Below, one piece after another: positions 34,761-43,960 of a DNA stretch of 64,000 bases (position 1 is the first letter of the stretch; each line of letters begins with the position of its first letter). A model generated the notes under the pieces. That model had not been told where the DNA came from. It saw only the letters and a list, made by a program, of their open reading frames with translations, and made no database searches. Both the position numbers and the translations under genes were made by a program. This DNA comes from Arthrobacter sp. UNC362MFTsu5.1 (GTDB lineage Bacteria; Actinomycetota; Actinomycetes; Actinomycetales; Micrococcaceae): contig NZ_JMLE01000006.1 in assembly GCF_000685965.1 (NCBI RefSeq), forward strand, positions 124,001-188,000, written 5' to 3'.

Positions 34761-36416
34761 CTAACGGACTTCGATCACGCCCATCATTCCGAGGTCCTCA
34801 TGATCCAGGATGTGGCAGTGGTAGACGGAACGGCCGGCGAAGTCCTTGAAGGCCACCCTGACCTTCACCCGACCCTGCGCCGGGACATTGACCACGTCCC
34901 GCCACTCCGGACGGTCCGGCGCCCGGCCACCCTCCTCAACGACCTGCATCCGCCAGACGTGCAGGTGGAACGGATGGTCCATGGGGCTGGGGTTCGTCAG
35001 CGTCCATTCCTCCACGCTCCCCGCCGCCACCGTGGTGTCCGTCCTGGCCGGGCTGAACTCGCGGCCGTTGATGGTGAAGCCCATCATGCCCCCGCCCATG
35101 CCCATTCCCATGCCTGCGCCGGAGGAGAGGGTGAGCTGCCGGTGCGCCGCCACGGCGGCCGTCCTAAGGTCGTCCGGTTCCGGCACAGCAGGCAACGGCG
35201 CCTGGGGCGAGGGGGACGGCACCAGCGGCGACGGCGACGACGATGTTGAGGGTGCGGCGCTTCCCGCCACTCGCAAGGTTGCGAGTGCCGCGGCTGCCGC
35301 ACCCGGCTGGCTTGTCTGCCGGGGCCCGGGGCCCTGCCCCATCATGCCGGCCATGGTGCCCCGGTCGTAATACGCGGCCCGCAGCACTGCGCTTCCGGCG
35401 GCTGTGGTCACCAGCAGATCGGCCCGGTTGCCGGGTGCCAGGAACAGTTCCTCCACGTCCGACGGCGTACGGTACCGGCCCGAGTCCATTCCCAGCAGTT
35501 GCAGTTGCTGGCCGTCCAGCCGCAGCGACAGATAGCGGGCCACGCAGGCGTTGATGATGCGCCACCGCTCGCGCGTACCCGCCACTGCGGTGAAGCCCGG
35601 ATTGCTTTGTCCGTTGACCAGGACGATTTCGCCTTCCCTGCCCAGCATCCGCTCCATCTGCGAAACGCGGGCAACGTTCCCTGCGCCGTCGAGTGTGGTG
35701 TCCGAAACGACCAGGACGCGCTCGGCGCTGACTGCGATGGGTTCCGGATCCTCCACGATGATCGCGCCAAAGAGTCCGGCGAAAATCTGGTCGGCAACCG
35801 TGCCGTGATGGTGCGGGTGGTACCAGTACACTCCCGGAGGGTGGTCCGCGGGCAGCCGGTACTCGTACTCATGGACCGCGCCCGGATTTACCATAACGAA
35901 CACGTTGTCCCCGGAGCCCTCGGGGGACACGTGCAGTCCGTGGACATGCAGGTTTGTTGCCTGGTCCAGGTTGTTGGCCAGCCGGACGTTCAGCAGGTCG
36001 CCCGGCCGCAGGCGAAGGGTGGGACCCGGAATCCCCCCGTTATAGCCAAGGGTCCGGACCTGCTGCCCGGCGAGCTGGAACTGGCCGGGGCCCGCCTCGA
36101 GCCGGACTTCCAGCCTGCCTCCGGAGCTGCGCAGCTCGGATGGCTGGGACAGCTCGGCTCCGGTTACGGGGGCCGTCCTGGACGATGACCGGGTGGCCAG
36201 CGACCACCACAGCCCTGCTCCACCCGCCGCCGTGGCGGCCGCCCCGAGACCGCCCAGAAGCAGGGCGCTGCGCCGGCTCAGGGGCCGGAGGACAGGACGG
36301 TGCACTAGGGGTTGCGGCCTGACGGGTGGCAGGTCCGGTGGCGTACTGGCGGGTTGTTGCGGGCCCGGTGGCAGGTCCGGTTGCGGGTCCGCGGGCGGCA
36401 CGCTGGCAGGAGGCAC
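34761..36416 (-). CDS. Multicopper oxidase, Tat-exported
   Basis: 551 residues from GTG 36416, overlapping the preceding stop by one base. A Pro-rich lead of about 45 residues precedes the twin-arginine signal LSRRSALLLGG. The four copper-binding blocks are clear: HVHGLH, WYHPHHHG, HPFHLHVW and HCHILDHEDLGMM. A Ser/Pro-rich insert and a Met-rich GMGMGMGGGMMG segment lie between domains; Met-rich segments are common in copper-resistance oxidases. It probably oxidises Cu(I) outside the membrane. Co-transcribed with the SHOCT protein gene; the ATPase gene follows after 86 bases. Confidence 0.92.
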   Translation of the reverse strand: MPPASVPPADPQPDLPPGPQQPASTPPDLPPVRPQPLVHRPVLRPLSRRSALLLGGLGAAATAAGGAGLWWSLATRSSSRTAPVTGAELSQPSELRSSGGRLEVRLEAGPGQFQLAGQQVRTLGYNGGIPGPTLRLRPGDLLNVRLANNLDQATNLHVHGLHVSPEGSGDNVFVMVNPGAVHEYEYRLPADHPPGVYWYHPHHHGTVADQIFAGLFGAIIVEDPEPIAVSAERVLVVSDTTLDGAGNVARVSQMERMLGREGEIVLVNGQSNPGFTAVAGTRERWRIINACVARYLSLRLDGQQLQLLGMDSGRYRTPSDVEELFLAPGNRADLLVTTAAGSAVLRAAYYDRGTMAGMMGQGPGPRQTSQPGAAAAALATLRVAGSAAPSTSSSPSPLVPSPSPQAPLPAVPEPDDLRTAAVAAHRQLTLSSGAGMGMGMGGGMMGFTINGREFSPARTDTTVAAGSVEEWTLTNPSPMDHPFHLHVWRMQVVEEGGRAPDRPEWRDVVNVPAQGRVKVRVAFKDFAGRSVYHCHILDHEDLGMMGVIEVR

Positions 36417-36745
36417 TACGGTTCCTCGCCGAGTACCCTGACCTGCTCGCGGTACTGGTCAGCGGTCAGCTCCCCTTTGGCAAAACGTTCGTCGAGGATC
36501 TGCCGGGCCCGGCTGCGTCCCCCGGCTCCGCCAAATCCTGGCCCGCCAAATCCGGGACCGCCGGGGCCCGGCCAAGGACCGCCGGGACCCGGCTGACCAG
36601 GGTGGTTGAATCCGCCGCTTTGGAACCCGCCGCGGCCGCCGCCGAACAAGCGCACTGCAACCAGGACCAGCAGGGCTATGCCCACCAGCATCAGCACGCC
36701 CCACAGCCACATCCAGCCCATGTCCGGACCGTAACCCCACATCAT
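36416..36745 (-). CDS. Small membrane protein with C-terminal SHOCT domain
   Basis: 109 residues. A Trp/Met-rich N-terminus (MMWGYGPDMGWMW) and one membrane helix (about 12-33) are followed by a Gly/Pro-rich flexible stretch with PGPGGP repeats. The C-terminal 30 residues (ARQILDERFAKGELTADQYREQVRVL) are a SHOCT domain, a short helical module thought to mediate oligomerisation. It overlaps the oxidase gene by one base (TAG/GTG), so the two are translationally coupled. Such genes often accompany actinobacterial copper loci; the exact role is unknown. Confidence 0.82.
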   Translation of the reverse strand: MMWGYGPDMGWMWLWGVLMLVGIALLVLVAVRLFGGGRGGFQSGGFNHPGQPGPGGPWPGPGGPGFGGPGFGGAGGRSRARQILDERFAKGELTADQYREQVRVLGEEP

Positions 36746-36896
36746 GGCTGCTCCCTCCGTGGCCTGCAGTTTCGTGCCAGCAGTTCCGTGGCCTGCTGTT
36801 CGTGCGCCACGTCCTACCCCAAGGGTGCGCCCCTTCCGCGGCCTCCGCTAGGGTCCTAAGTCGCTGATGCACGCCCCGGCCCGTCCACCACCTGCT

Positions 36897-38270
36897 TCAG
36901 CTGATGAGCAGGCCCAGGGCCTCGGCCAGGTGGCCCACTTCCCGGACGGAGAAGCCGGCCGGAACCGGTCCCGGGCCGTTGGGGCTGGATGGAACCACGG
37001 CATGCGTGAAGCCCAGCCGGTGGGCCTCCTGGATGCGCTGGTTGATGCCCGGAACAGGGCGGACTTCACCGGCCAGGCCCACCTCGCCGAAGGCGATCAG
37101 CCGGGTGGGCAGGGGCTTTTTCGCCTTGGCCGAGGCCACGGCCAGAGCCACGGCCAGGTCGGTTGCCGGTTCGCTGAGCTTCACGCCGCCCACTGTTGCC
37201 ACGTAGGAATCATCCTTGTGCAGCAGGCAGCCGGCGCGCTGCTGGAGCACTGCCAGGAGCATGGCCACCCGGGAACTGTCCAGGCCGCTGGTGGCGCGGC
37301 GCGGCTGTGAACTGGCGCTCTCGGCCAGCAGCGACTGCACCTCGGCCAGCAACGGCCGGCGGCCTTCCAGGGTCACCGTGATGCAGGTGCCGGACACGGG
37401 CTCCTTGGTCCGGGAAACAAACAGCCCGCTGGGATCGGCAAGGCCCACGATGCCGTCCTCGTTGAGGTCGAAGCAGCCGACGTCGTCCGTGGGCCCGTAG
37501 CGGTTTTTTACCGCCCGCAGCAGCCGGAGCCGTGAGTGGCGCTCGCCTTCGAACTGGCAGACCACGTCCACCAGGTGCTCCAGCAGGCGGGGGCCGGCGA
37601 TGGAGCCGTCCTTGGTTACGTGCCCCACCAGCAGGGTGGTCATGTTGCGGCGCTTGGCCGCGGCGATGAGGGAGGCCGCCACTTCCCGCACCTGCGAGAC
37701 GCCGCCGGCGCTGCCGTCGACATCGGCGCTGCTGAGCGTCTGGACAGAGTCCACCACCAGCAGCCGCGGCTCCAGCTTCTCCACCTGCCCGAGCGCCTGG
37801 CCCAGGTCCGTTTCGGCCGAAAGATAGAGGGACTCCGCAACAGCATCGATCCGGTCCGCCCGCAGCTTGACCTGTGCAGCGGATTCCTCGCCCGTGATGT
37901 AGAGGACGTCCTGCGCGGTGCGGGCGAACTTGGCCGCAACATCCAGCAGCAGCGTGGACTTGCCCACGCCGGGTTCGCCGGCCAGCAGGATGACCGCGCC
38001 CGGAACAAGGCCGCCGCCCAGCACACGGTCCAACTCGTCCACACCGGTTGGAAGGAACGCCGCGGTGGTGGCATCGACGTCGGCGATCCGGCGGGCAGGC
38101 TCCAGGACGGTGGTGGCCGCCGTCGTGCGTGCAACGGCGGCACCGGTTTCCTCCACGGTGCCCCAGGCCTGGCACTCGCCGCAGCGCCCCACCCATTTGA
38201 CGGTGGTCCAGCCGCATTCGGCGCATTTGTAGGCCGGGGCTTTGGACGCCCGGGAAGTCTTGGTTGCCAT
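36897..38270 (-). CDS. radA: DNA repair protein RadA (Sms)
   Basis: 457 residues. Zinc finger CAECGWTTVKWVGRCGEC at the N-terminus, Walker A GEPGVGKST, LVVDSVQTL, the RadA-specific KNRYG motif, and a C-terminal Lon-like domain (PLPTRLIAFGEVGLAGEVRPV). It drives branch migration in recombination. In most actinobacteria it is next to disA; here the two are 12 kb apart with metabolic genes between them. Confidence 0.96.
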   Translation of the reverse strand: MATKTSRASKAPAYKCAECGWTTVKWVGRCGECQAWGTVEETGAAVARTTAATTVLEPARRIADVDATTAAFLPTGVDELDRVLGGGLVPGAVILLAGEPGVGKSTLLLDVAAKFARTAQDVLYITGEESAAQVKLRADRIDAVAESLYLSAETDLGQALGQVEKLEPRLLVVDSVQTLSSADVDGSAGGVSQVREVAASLIAAAKRRNMTTLLVGHVTKDGSIAGPRLLEHLVDVVCQFEGERHSRLRLLRAVKNRYGPTDDVGCFDLNEDGIVGLADPSGLFVSRTKEPVSGTCITVTLEGRRPLLAEVQSLLAESASSQPRRATSGLDSSRVAMLLAVLQQRAGCLLHKDDSYVATVGGVKLSEPATDLAVALAVASAKAKKPLPTRLIAFGEVGLAGEVRPVPGINQRIQEAHRLGFTHAVVPSSPNGPGPVPAGFSVREVGHLAEALGLLIS

Positions 38271-38344
38271 TGCTCCACCCTATCCGGGGGCAGTGACACT
38301 CCTGGTGATCGAGCCGGTCTTGACGGGCGCGACCACTGGCCGCG

Positions 38345-39472
38345 CTACAGCGGCGGCAGGATGTCCCGGGCTTCCTTGGAGTCCATTCCGGTGGCTTCGA
38401 GCAGGTCCACCATCAGCGGGCGGAACAGCATGACCACCGTTTCGCCCTCGAGCCGCTGCACGTCCAGCATCCGCGGGTGCAGCCGTCCGGCGATTTCGGT
38501 CAGCTCCAGCCGGGACGTCCGGAGGTGGGCGCGCCGGACTCCTTCGTGCATTTCAGCGAGGCCCAGGGACAGTTCGTCGATGGCGGCCGCGGTTTCCTGC
38601 AGGACCTCCGCGATGTTCTCCGTGGCCTCGTCCGAGAGGGCGGCGTGGTTGATGGCGCTGGTCAGCCGGCGCGCGAAAACCCGGCTGTTACGGAGCGCCA
38701 GGTCGATGTAATCCAGCGATTGCTCCAGCCTGCCGAGCTCGTCGCGATGCCGCCGGTATGCCGGGGCCAGCGTGGCCACCTCACCGGAGGCGCGCAGCGA
38801 CTGGCGCATCGCGTCCACCAGCGGCTGGCAGTTCCGGCCGCGGACCAGGGCGTGCCACGCCTCGGTGGAGTCGCTGTTCGTCAGCGCGGACGCACAATCA
38901 CGCAGCACTTCCGCAAGTTCGTGCAGTAGCTTCTGCACATCCTTCCGGGGTTCCCGCCGGGGATCCTTCGGCACCAGGACGGTGAAGAGCAGCGCGAACA
39001 GGCCGCCCACGATGGCGTCGATACTCCGGGTGAACGGCCCCCCGGCCGGGGCCGGGAGCAGCACCACCAACAGCGACTGCAGCCCCAACTGCGTGGTGAA
39101 AATGTTGCCGCTGTCCAGGAAACGTGCCAGCAGGATGGAGATAAGAAGTACGACGGCGGCAACCCAGATATCGCCGCCCAGCCAGTGGCGGAGCAGGTCA
39201 CCCACCGCGATGCCGATGGTGCAGCCCAGCCCCACCTCCATCACCCTGCGCAGCCGTGGCTCGCGGGAGAATCCCAGCGCAATCAGCGATGACGTCGCCG
39301 CGAACAGCGGGCCTGAATGGCCAAGGACGTATTCGGCGAACGCATACGCGCCCACGGCGCAGACTGTCATCTGGATGGCCGGCACCAGGGAATTCCGGCT
39401 ACGGACCATCCCGGTGCGGATCCTGGTTCGGAGGAATTTTCTGCTTGCGGAAATTCCAGTCGGTGGGGCCAT
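38345..39472 (-). CDS. FUSC-family (aromatic acid exporter-like) membrane protein
   Basis: 375 residues from ATG 39472; the open frame reaches 39541, but that extension is not protein-like. Six hydrophobic helices lie in the first 165 residues (SLVPAIQMTVCAVGAYAFAEY ... SIDAIVGGLFALLFTVLV), with the conserved LGFSREPRLRRVMEVGLG. A long alpha-helical cytoplasmic part (about 170-375) follows, as in YgaE/FUSC proteins. It is probably an exporter or membrane-associated protein of unknown substrate. It is divergent from pstS, sharing a 236-base promoter region. Confidence 0.75.
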   Translation of the reverse strand: MAPPTGISASRKFLRTRIRTGMVRSRNSLVPAIQMTVCAVGAYAFAEYVLGHSGPLFAATSSLIALGFSREPRLRRVMEVGLGCTIGIAVGDLLRHWLGGDIWVAAVVLLISILLARFLDSGNIFTTQLGLQSLLVVLLPAPAGGPFTRSIDAIVGGLFALLFTVLVPKDPRREPRKDVQKLLHELAEVLRDCASALTNSDSTEAWHALVRGRNCQPLVDAMRQSLRASGEVATLAPAYRRHRDELGRLEQSLDYIDLALRNSRVFARRLTSAINHAALSDEATENIAEVLQETAAAIDELSLGLAEMHEGVRRAHLRTSRLELTEIAGRLHPRMLDVQRLEGETVVMLFRPLMVDLLEATGMDSKEARDILPPL

Positions 39473-39564
39473 GCGTTCCAGTCTATTCACTGGCGTTGCA
39501 CTACGGCCGGAGATGTGATGTGCGCAATGGTGACGCTGCACATGTAAGCCGATGTCCCGCCGTC

Positions 39565-39586
39565 GTTAACCCTCCGTTCACCTTGG
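39565..39586 (+). promoter_or_regulatory. PHO box (PhoP-binding direct repeat) before pstS
   Basis: Two 11-base units stand in tandem, GTTAACCCTCC and GTTCACCTTGG. Both match the GTTCACC-type units of the actinobacterial PHO box. Weaker units may continue downstream (39587 on). They lie 123-144 bases before the pstS start, which suits phosphate-starvation activation by PhoP of a PhoPR system. Confidence 0.7.
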
Positions 39587-39708
39587 TCCCCACATCCCGT
39601 TACCTAAGGCCCATAACTTCAATAAAGGTACAAAAAGTACGCAACTTCTTCTGTTCGGACGTCTCCGGTCCGGCACGCATCAGAAAATCCCTGGAAGGGG
39701 TACATCTA

Positions 39709-40830
39709 GTGAAGGCACTCCGCTTCGGCCGCCACGCGGCTATCGCTGTCATCGCAGCCGGCGCACTCGCGCTCACCGCCTGTGGTTCCGACAACGCGAC
39801 GAACACGGCACAGTCCGGTACTCCGTCTGCCTCGGGCGCCAACGTCACCGGCACCCTGACCGGCATCGGCGCTTCCTCCACCGGCGCAGCAATGGATGCC
39901 TGGAAGGCCGGCTTCGCTTCCGCCAACCAGTCCGCCTCCGTGCAGTACTCCCCGGACGGTTCCGGCGCGGGACGCAAGGCCATCATCGACGGTTCGGCAC
40001 AGTTCGCCGGTTCCGACGCCTACCTCAAGGATGAGGAGCTCGCCAGCTCCAAGGAAAAGTGCGGCCCCGAAGGCGCCATCAACATCCCGGTCTACATTTC
40101 CCCGATCGCCATCGCGTTCAACATCCCGGATGTCAAGGAACTGAACCTCGACGCCACCACGGCTGCCAAGATCTTCCGCGGCGAAATCGCCAACTGGAAC
40201 GACCCCGCGATCGCCGCCCTCAACCCGGACGCCAAGCTGCCGGACCTGAAGGTCACGCCGGTCAACCGCTCCGATGACTCCGGCACCACCACCAACTTCA
40301 CCGACTACCTGGCTGCCGCCGCACCCGAGGTCTGGACCGACAAGGCTGCAGGCATCTGGCCCGCTTCCCTGAAGGGCGAGAACGCCAAGGGCACCTCCGG
40401 CGTCGTCAAGACCGTCACCGACACCCCGGGCGCCGTGACCTACGCTGATGACTCCGCCGTGGGCGGCAAGCTGGGCACCGCCGCCATCAAGGTGGGCGAG
40501 GAGTTCGTCAAGATCTCCCCCGACGCCGCTGCCAAGGCTGTAGAAGCCGGCAAGCCGGTTGACGGCCGCGCCGCCACCGATGTTGCCATCAAGCTGGACC
40601 GCAAGACCACCGCCGCCGGCGCCTACCCGGTTGTCCTGGTTTCCTACCACGTTGTCTGCACCACGTACGACAAGAAGGAAACCGTTGACCTGGTCAAGGC
40701 CTTCGAAAGCTACGTAGTGTCCGACGCCGGCCAGAAGGCCGCCGCCGACGCCGCGAAGTCCGCGCCGCTGTCCAAGACCCTGCAGGACAAGGCCGTTGCT
40801 GCCATCGAATCCATCAAGGTCAAGTCCTAG
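39709..40830 (+). CDS. pstS: Phosphate ABC transporter binding lipoprotein PstS
   Basis: 373 residues from GTG 39709, with GGAAGGGG 8 bases upstream; the open frame runs back to 39256 without protein character. The lipobox LTAC at Cys25 anchors it outside the membrane. Phosphate-contacting segments are typical: GIGASSTGAAMDAW, YSPDGSGAGRKAI, AQFAGSDAYL, and NRSDDSGTTTNFTDYL. First gene of pstSCAB. A PHO box lies upstream, and a stable hairpin separates it from pstC. Confidence 0.95.
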   Translation: MKALRFGRHAAIAVIAAGALALTACGSDNATNTAQSGTPSASGANVTGTLTGIGASSTGAAMDAWKAGFASANQSASVQYSPDGSGAGRKAIIDGSAQFAGSDAYLKDEELASSKEKCGPEGAINIPVYISPIAIAFNIPDVKELNLDATTAAKIFRGEIANWNDPAIAALNPDAKLPDLKVTPVNRSDDSGTTTNFTDYLAAAAPEVWTDKAAGIWPASLKGENAKGTSGVVKTVTDTPGAVTYADDSAVGGKLGTAAIKVGEEFVKISPDAAAKAVEAGKPVDGRAATDVAIKLDRKTTAAGAYPVVLVSYHVVCTTYDKKETVDLVKAFESYVVSDAGQKAAADAAKSAPLSKTLQDKAVAAIESIKVKS

Positions 40831-40876
40831 GGAATTCGCTGCACAGCGAGGCATAGTGGAAACACGAGCCTGAACC

Positions 40877-40931
40877 AGGTTCCCTGTCCCGGAGGGGCGG
40901 TCACAGACCGCCGGTCCGGGGCGGGGAACCT
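40877..40931 (+). promoter_or_regulatory. Nested hairpin between pstS and pstC
   Basis: Outer arms AGGTTCCC/GGGAACCT (8 bp) enclose an inner perfect stem GGCGGTC-ACA-GACCGCC. No T run follows. It probably protects the pstS mRNA or reduces read-through, keeping PstS in excess over the membrane parts. Confidence 0.6.
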
Positions 40932-41023
40932 AGGTGTTTGTCCGAAGTAAAGCCAGTTTCACCGCTGCTTGCCGGATTATCCGGACGAGGCAGTCGGTTC
41001 TATTCGAACCCAGAGGATCGTTT

Positions 41024-41956
41024 GTGACCACCACCTCCCTGACAAAGTCCCGGGGCGCAGGGCGCGCCGGAGACAAGGTCTTTTCCGGAGCCGCCCTGGC
41101 CGCAGGATGCCTGATCCTTGCCGTGCTCTTCGGCGTTGCCCTGTTCCTGGTAGTCCAGGCCATCCCGGCCCTCGTGGCCTCGCCGGACAAGATCCAAGGC
41201 GGCGAAGGCTTCTTCGCCTACATCTGGCCGATCGTCATCGGCACCGTGATCGCAGCAATCATCGCGCTGGTCATCGCCACGCCCGTGGCCATCGGAGTTG
41301 CGCTGTTCATCTCGCACTTCGCACCGCGCGGACTCGCCTCCGGCCTGGGCTACGTGATCGACCTCCTGGCCGCCATCCCGTCGGTGGTCTACGGCGCCTG
41401 GGGTGCCGCGTTCCTGGCCAAGGAAATCTCCCCGGCCTACGACTGGCTGGCCAACAACATGGGCTGGCTGCCCATCTTCCAGGGCCCAGCGTCCGCCACC
41501 GGCAAGACCATCCTCACCGCCGGCATCGTGCTGGCCGTGATGGTCCTGCCCATCATCACGTCCCTGAGCCGCGAAATTTTCCTGCAGACCCCCAAGCTGC
41601 ACGAGGAAGCCGCACTGGCATTGGGTGCCACCCGCTGGGAAATGATCAAGATGGCCGTTCTTCCGTTCGGCCGCCCGGGCATCGTGAGCGCCGTGATGCT
41701 TGGCCTGGGCCGCGCCCTCGGCGAGACCATGGCCGTAGCGCTGGTGCTCTCCTCCGGCGCCCTCACTGCCAGCCTGATCCAGTCCGGCAACCAGACCATC
41801 GCCGCTGAAATCGCCCTGAACTTCCCGGAGGCCAGCGGCCTGAAGGTGAGCACGCTGATCGCGGCGGGCCTGGTCCTGTTCGTCATCACGCTGGGCGTCA
41901 ACATGATTGCCCGCTGGATCATCAGCCGGCACAAAGAATTCTCGGGAGCCAACTAA
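41024..41956 (+). CDS. pstC: Phosphate ABC transporter permease PstC
   Basis: 310 residues from GTG 41024, with AGAGGA 6 bases upstream; the longer frame from 40934 has no ribosome site. Six membrane helices; the EAA loop EEAALALGATRWEMIKMAVLPFGRPGIVSAVMLGLGRALGETMAVALVL is highly typical of PstC. It forms the membrane channel with PstA. The stop (TAA) directly abuts the pstA ATG. Confidence 0.95.
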   Translation: MTTTSLTKSRGAGRAGDKVFSGAALAAGCLILAVLFGVALFLVVQAIPALVASPDKIQGGEGFFAYIWPIVIGTVIAAIIALVIATPVAIGVALFISHFAPRGLASGLGYVIDLLAAIPSVVYGAWGAAFLAKEISPAYDWLANNMGWLPIFQGPASATGKTILTAGIVLAVMVLPIITSLSREIFLQTPKLHEEAALALGATRWEMIKMAVLPFGRPGIVSAVMLGLGRALGETMAVALVLSSGALTASLIQSGNQTIAAEIALNFPEASGLKVSTLIAAGLVLFVITLGVNMIARWIISRHKEFSGAN

Positions 41957-43066
41957 ATGACCTCCACCCTTACTCCGGTCCGCAAGCGTTCCGCCCTCAC
42001 CAAGGGACAGCTGCCCAAGTTCGCGCCCTACGTCGTCCTGGCCCTCGCCCTGGTGGTCGGCGCCGCCATCATGGCCGTCATCGGCTTCAACGCCTTCGGC
42101 TGGGGAATTGTCGCCGCCATCCTGTTCACCGCCGGCCTGGTGGGCTGGAGCGCCGCCGTCGAAGGGGGCCGCAAGGCCAAGGACAAACTGGCCACCTGCC
42201 TGGTGGTCGGTTCCTTCCTGGTGGCCCTGCTGCCGCTGATCTCCGTGATCCTGACCGTCCTGATCAACGGGCTCCCCGGGCTCCTGGACCCGGGCTTCCT
42301 CAACACGTCCATGAACGGCGTCACCGGCGCCTTCGACAACAAGAGCGTGGAGCAGGGCGCACCCGTCATGGGCGGCATCTACCACGCCCTGATCGGCACC
42401 ATCCAGATCACCCTGCTGGCCACCGTCATCTCCGTGCCCGTGGGCCTGCTGACCGCCGTCTACCTGGTCGAGTACGGCGAGGACCGCCCGCTGGCCCGTG
42501 CCATCACGTTCTTCGTGGATGTCATGACGGGCATCCCGTCGATCGTCGCCGGCCTCTTCGCCGCCGCGTTCTTCTTTGCAGTGGTGGGGCCGGGCACCAA
42601 AACGGGGGCCGTTGCCGCCGTCGCGCTTTCCGTCCTGATGATCCCGGTGGTGGTGCGTTCCAGCGAGGAAATGCTCAAGATCGTGCCCAACGAGCTCCGC
42701 GAGGCGGCGTACGCCCTGGGCGTCCGCAAATGGCGGACCATCCTCAAGGTGGTCATTCCGACGGCGATCTCCGGCATCGCGTCCGGCGTCACCCTGGCGA
42801 TCGCCCGCGTGATCGGCGAAACGGCTCCGATCCTGGTGACCGCAGGCTTCGCCACGAGCATCAACACCAACGTGTTCAGCGGCTGGATGGCTTCGCTGCC
42901 CACGTTCATCTACACCCAGATCCTGAACCCCACCTCGCCGTCCAATCCGGATCCGTCCTCGCAGCGGGCCTGGGGTGCCGCGCTGGTGCTCATCATCCTG
43001 GTCATGCTGCTGAACCTCGGCGCACGGCTCATCGCCAGGATCTTCGCACCCAAGACCGGCCGCTAG
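41957..43066 (+). CDS. pstA: Phosphate ABC transporter permease PstA
   Basis: 369 residues. It is longer than usual PstA (about 290) because of two extra N-terminal membrane helices (about 22-70). Typical motifs: YLVEYGEDRPLARAITFFVDVMTGIPSIVAGLF and the EAA loop REAAYALGVRKWRTILKVVIPTAISGIASGVTLAIARVIGETAP. It starts immediately after the pstC stop, so translation is coupled. Co-transcribed with pstB 45 bases on. Confidence 0.95.
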   Translation: MTSTLTPVRKRSALTKGQLPKFAPYVVLALALVVGAAIMAVIGFNAFGWGIVAAILFTAGLVGWSAAVEGGRKAKDKLATCLVVGSFLVALLPLISVILTVLINGLPGLLDPGFLNTSMNGVTGAFDNKSVEQGAPVMGGIYHALIGTIQITLLATVISVPVGLLTAVYLVEYGEDRPLARAITFFVDVMTGIPSIVAGLFAAAFFFAVVGPGTKTGAVAAVALSVLMIPVVVRSSEEMLKIVPNELREAAYALGVRKWRTILKVVIPTAISGIASGVTLAIARVIGETAPILVTAGFATSINTNVFSGWMASLPTFIYTQILNPTSPSNPDPSSQRAWGAALVLIILVMLLNLGARLIARIFAPKTGR

Positions 43067-43111
43067 TCCGCCGGTAAAATTCAATTCGTATCCAGCAAGT
43101 GAAGGAATACC

Positions 43112-43891
43112 ATGTCTAAGCGCATCGACGTCAAGGATTTGAACGTCTACTACGGCAAGTTCCTGGCCGTTGAGGACGTCAACATCAACATCGAGGCCAA
43201 GTCCGTCACGGCATTCATCGGCCCGTCCGGCTGTGGCAAGTCCACTTTCCTGCGGACGCTGAACCGCATGCACGAGGTGATTCCGGGTGCCCGCGTGGAA
43301 GGCGAGGTGCTGCTGGACGGGGACAACCTTTACGGCCCCGGCGTTGACCCCGTGACCGTGCGTTCGCAGATCGGCATGGTGTTCCAGCGGCCCAACCCGT
43401 TCCCCACCATGTCCATCCGGGACAACGTCCTGGCCGGCGTGAAGCTGAACAACCAGAAGATGTCCAAGGGCGAGGCCGATGCCCTGGTGGAGCGCTCCCT
43501 GCAGGGCGCCAACCTGTGGAACGAAGTGAAGGACCGCCTGGCCAAGCCGGGATCCGGCCTTTCCGGCGGCCAGCAGCAGCGCCTCTGCATTGCGCGCGCC
43601 ATCGCGGTGGAGCCGCAGGTCATCCTGATGGACGAACCCTGCTCCGCACTGGACCCCATCTCCACGCTGGCCATTGAGGACCTCATCAACGACCTCAAGG
43701 ACCAGTACACGGTGGTCATCGTTACCCACAACATGCAGCAGGCCGCACGCGTCTCGGACCGGACCGCGTTCTTCAACATCGCCGGAACCGGCAAGCCGGG
43801 CAAGCTGATTGAAGTGGGCGATACCCACACCATCTTCAGCAACCCCACCCAGAAGGCCACGGAAGACTACGTCTCCGGCCGCTTCGGATAG
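43112..43891 (+). CDS. pstB: Phosphate ABC transporter ATP-binding protein PstB
   Basis: 259 residues. Walker [10 protein letters not shown], the PstB-typical [22 protein letters not shown], signature [14 protein letters not shown], Walker [14 protein letters not shown] and the switch IVTHN. AGTGAAGGA lies a few bases before the ATG. It is the last gene of the pst operon; no phoU follows directly. Two hairpins downstream end the transcript. Confidence 0.97.
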   Translation: MSKRIDVKDLNVYYGKFLAVEDVNINIEAKSVTAFIGPSGCGKSTFLRTLNRMHEVIPGARVEGEVLLDGDNLYGPGVDPVTVRSQIGMVFQRPNPFPTMSIRDNVLAGVKLNNQKMSKGEADALVERSLQGANLWNEVKDRLAKPGSGLSGGQQQRLCIARAIAVEPQVILMDEPCSALDPISTLAIEDLINDLKDQYTVVIVTHNMQQAARVSDRTAFFNIAGTGKPGKLIEVGDTHTIFSNPTQKATEDYVSGRFG

Positions 43892-43960
43892 TCCCCAGCC
43901 GCTCCCCAGGCTCGCAAGCTCGCCCGGGGACCCCTGCGGCTGTGGGCCCACCCGCCATGT

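Noticed and set aside
36821..36831. ACCC-CAA-GGGT type half palindrome before the SHOCT gene as a CsoR site
   Set aside because: Too short and not matching the ATACCCCC core seen at 34721-34745.
39256..39708. Upstream extension of PstS
   Set aside because: It covers the divergent gene's start, the PHO box and the promoter; the GTG at 39709 has a good ribosome site and is followed by a normal lipoprotein signal.
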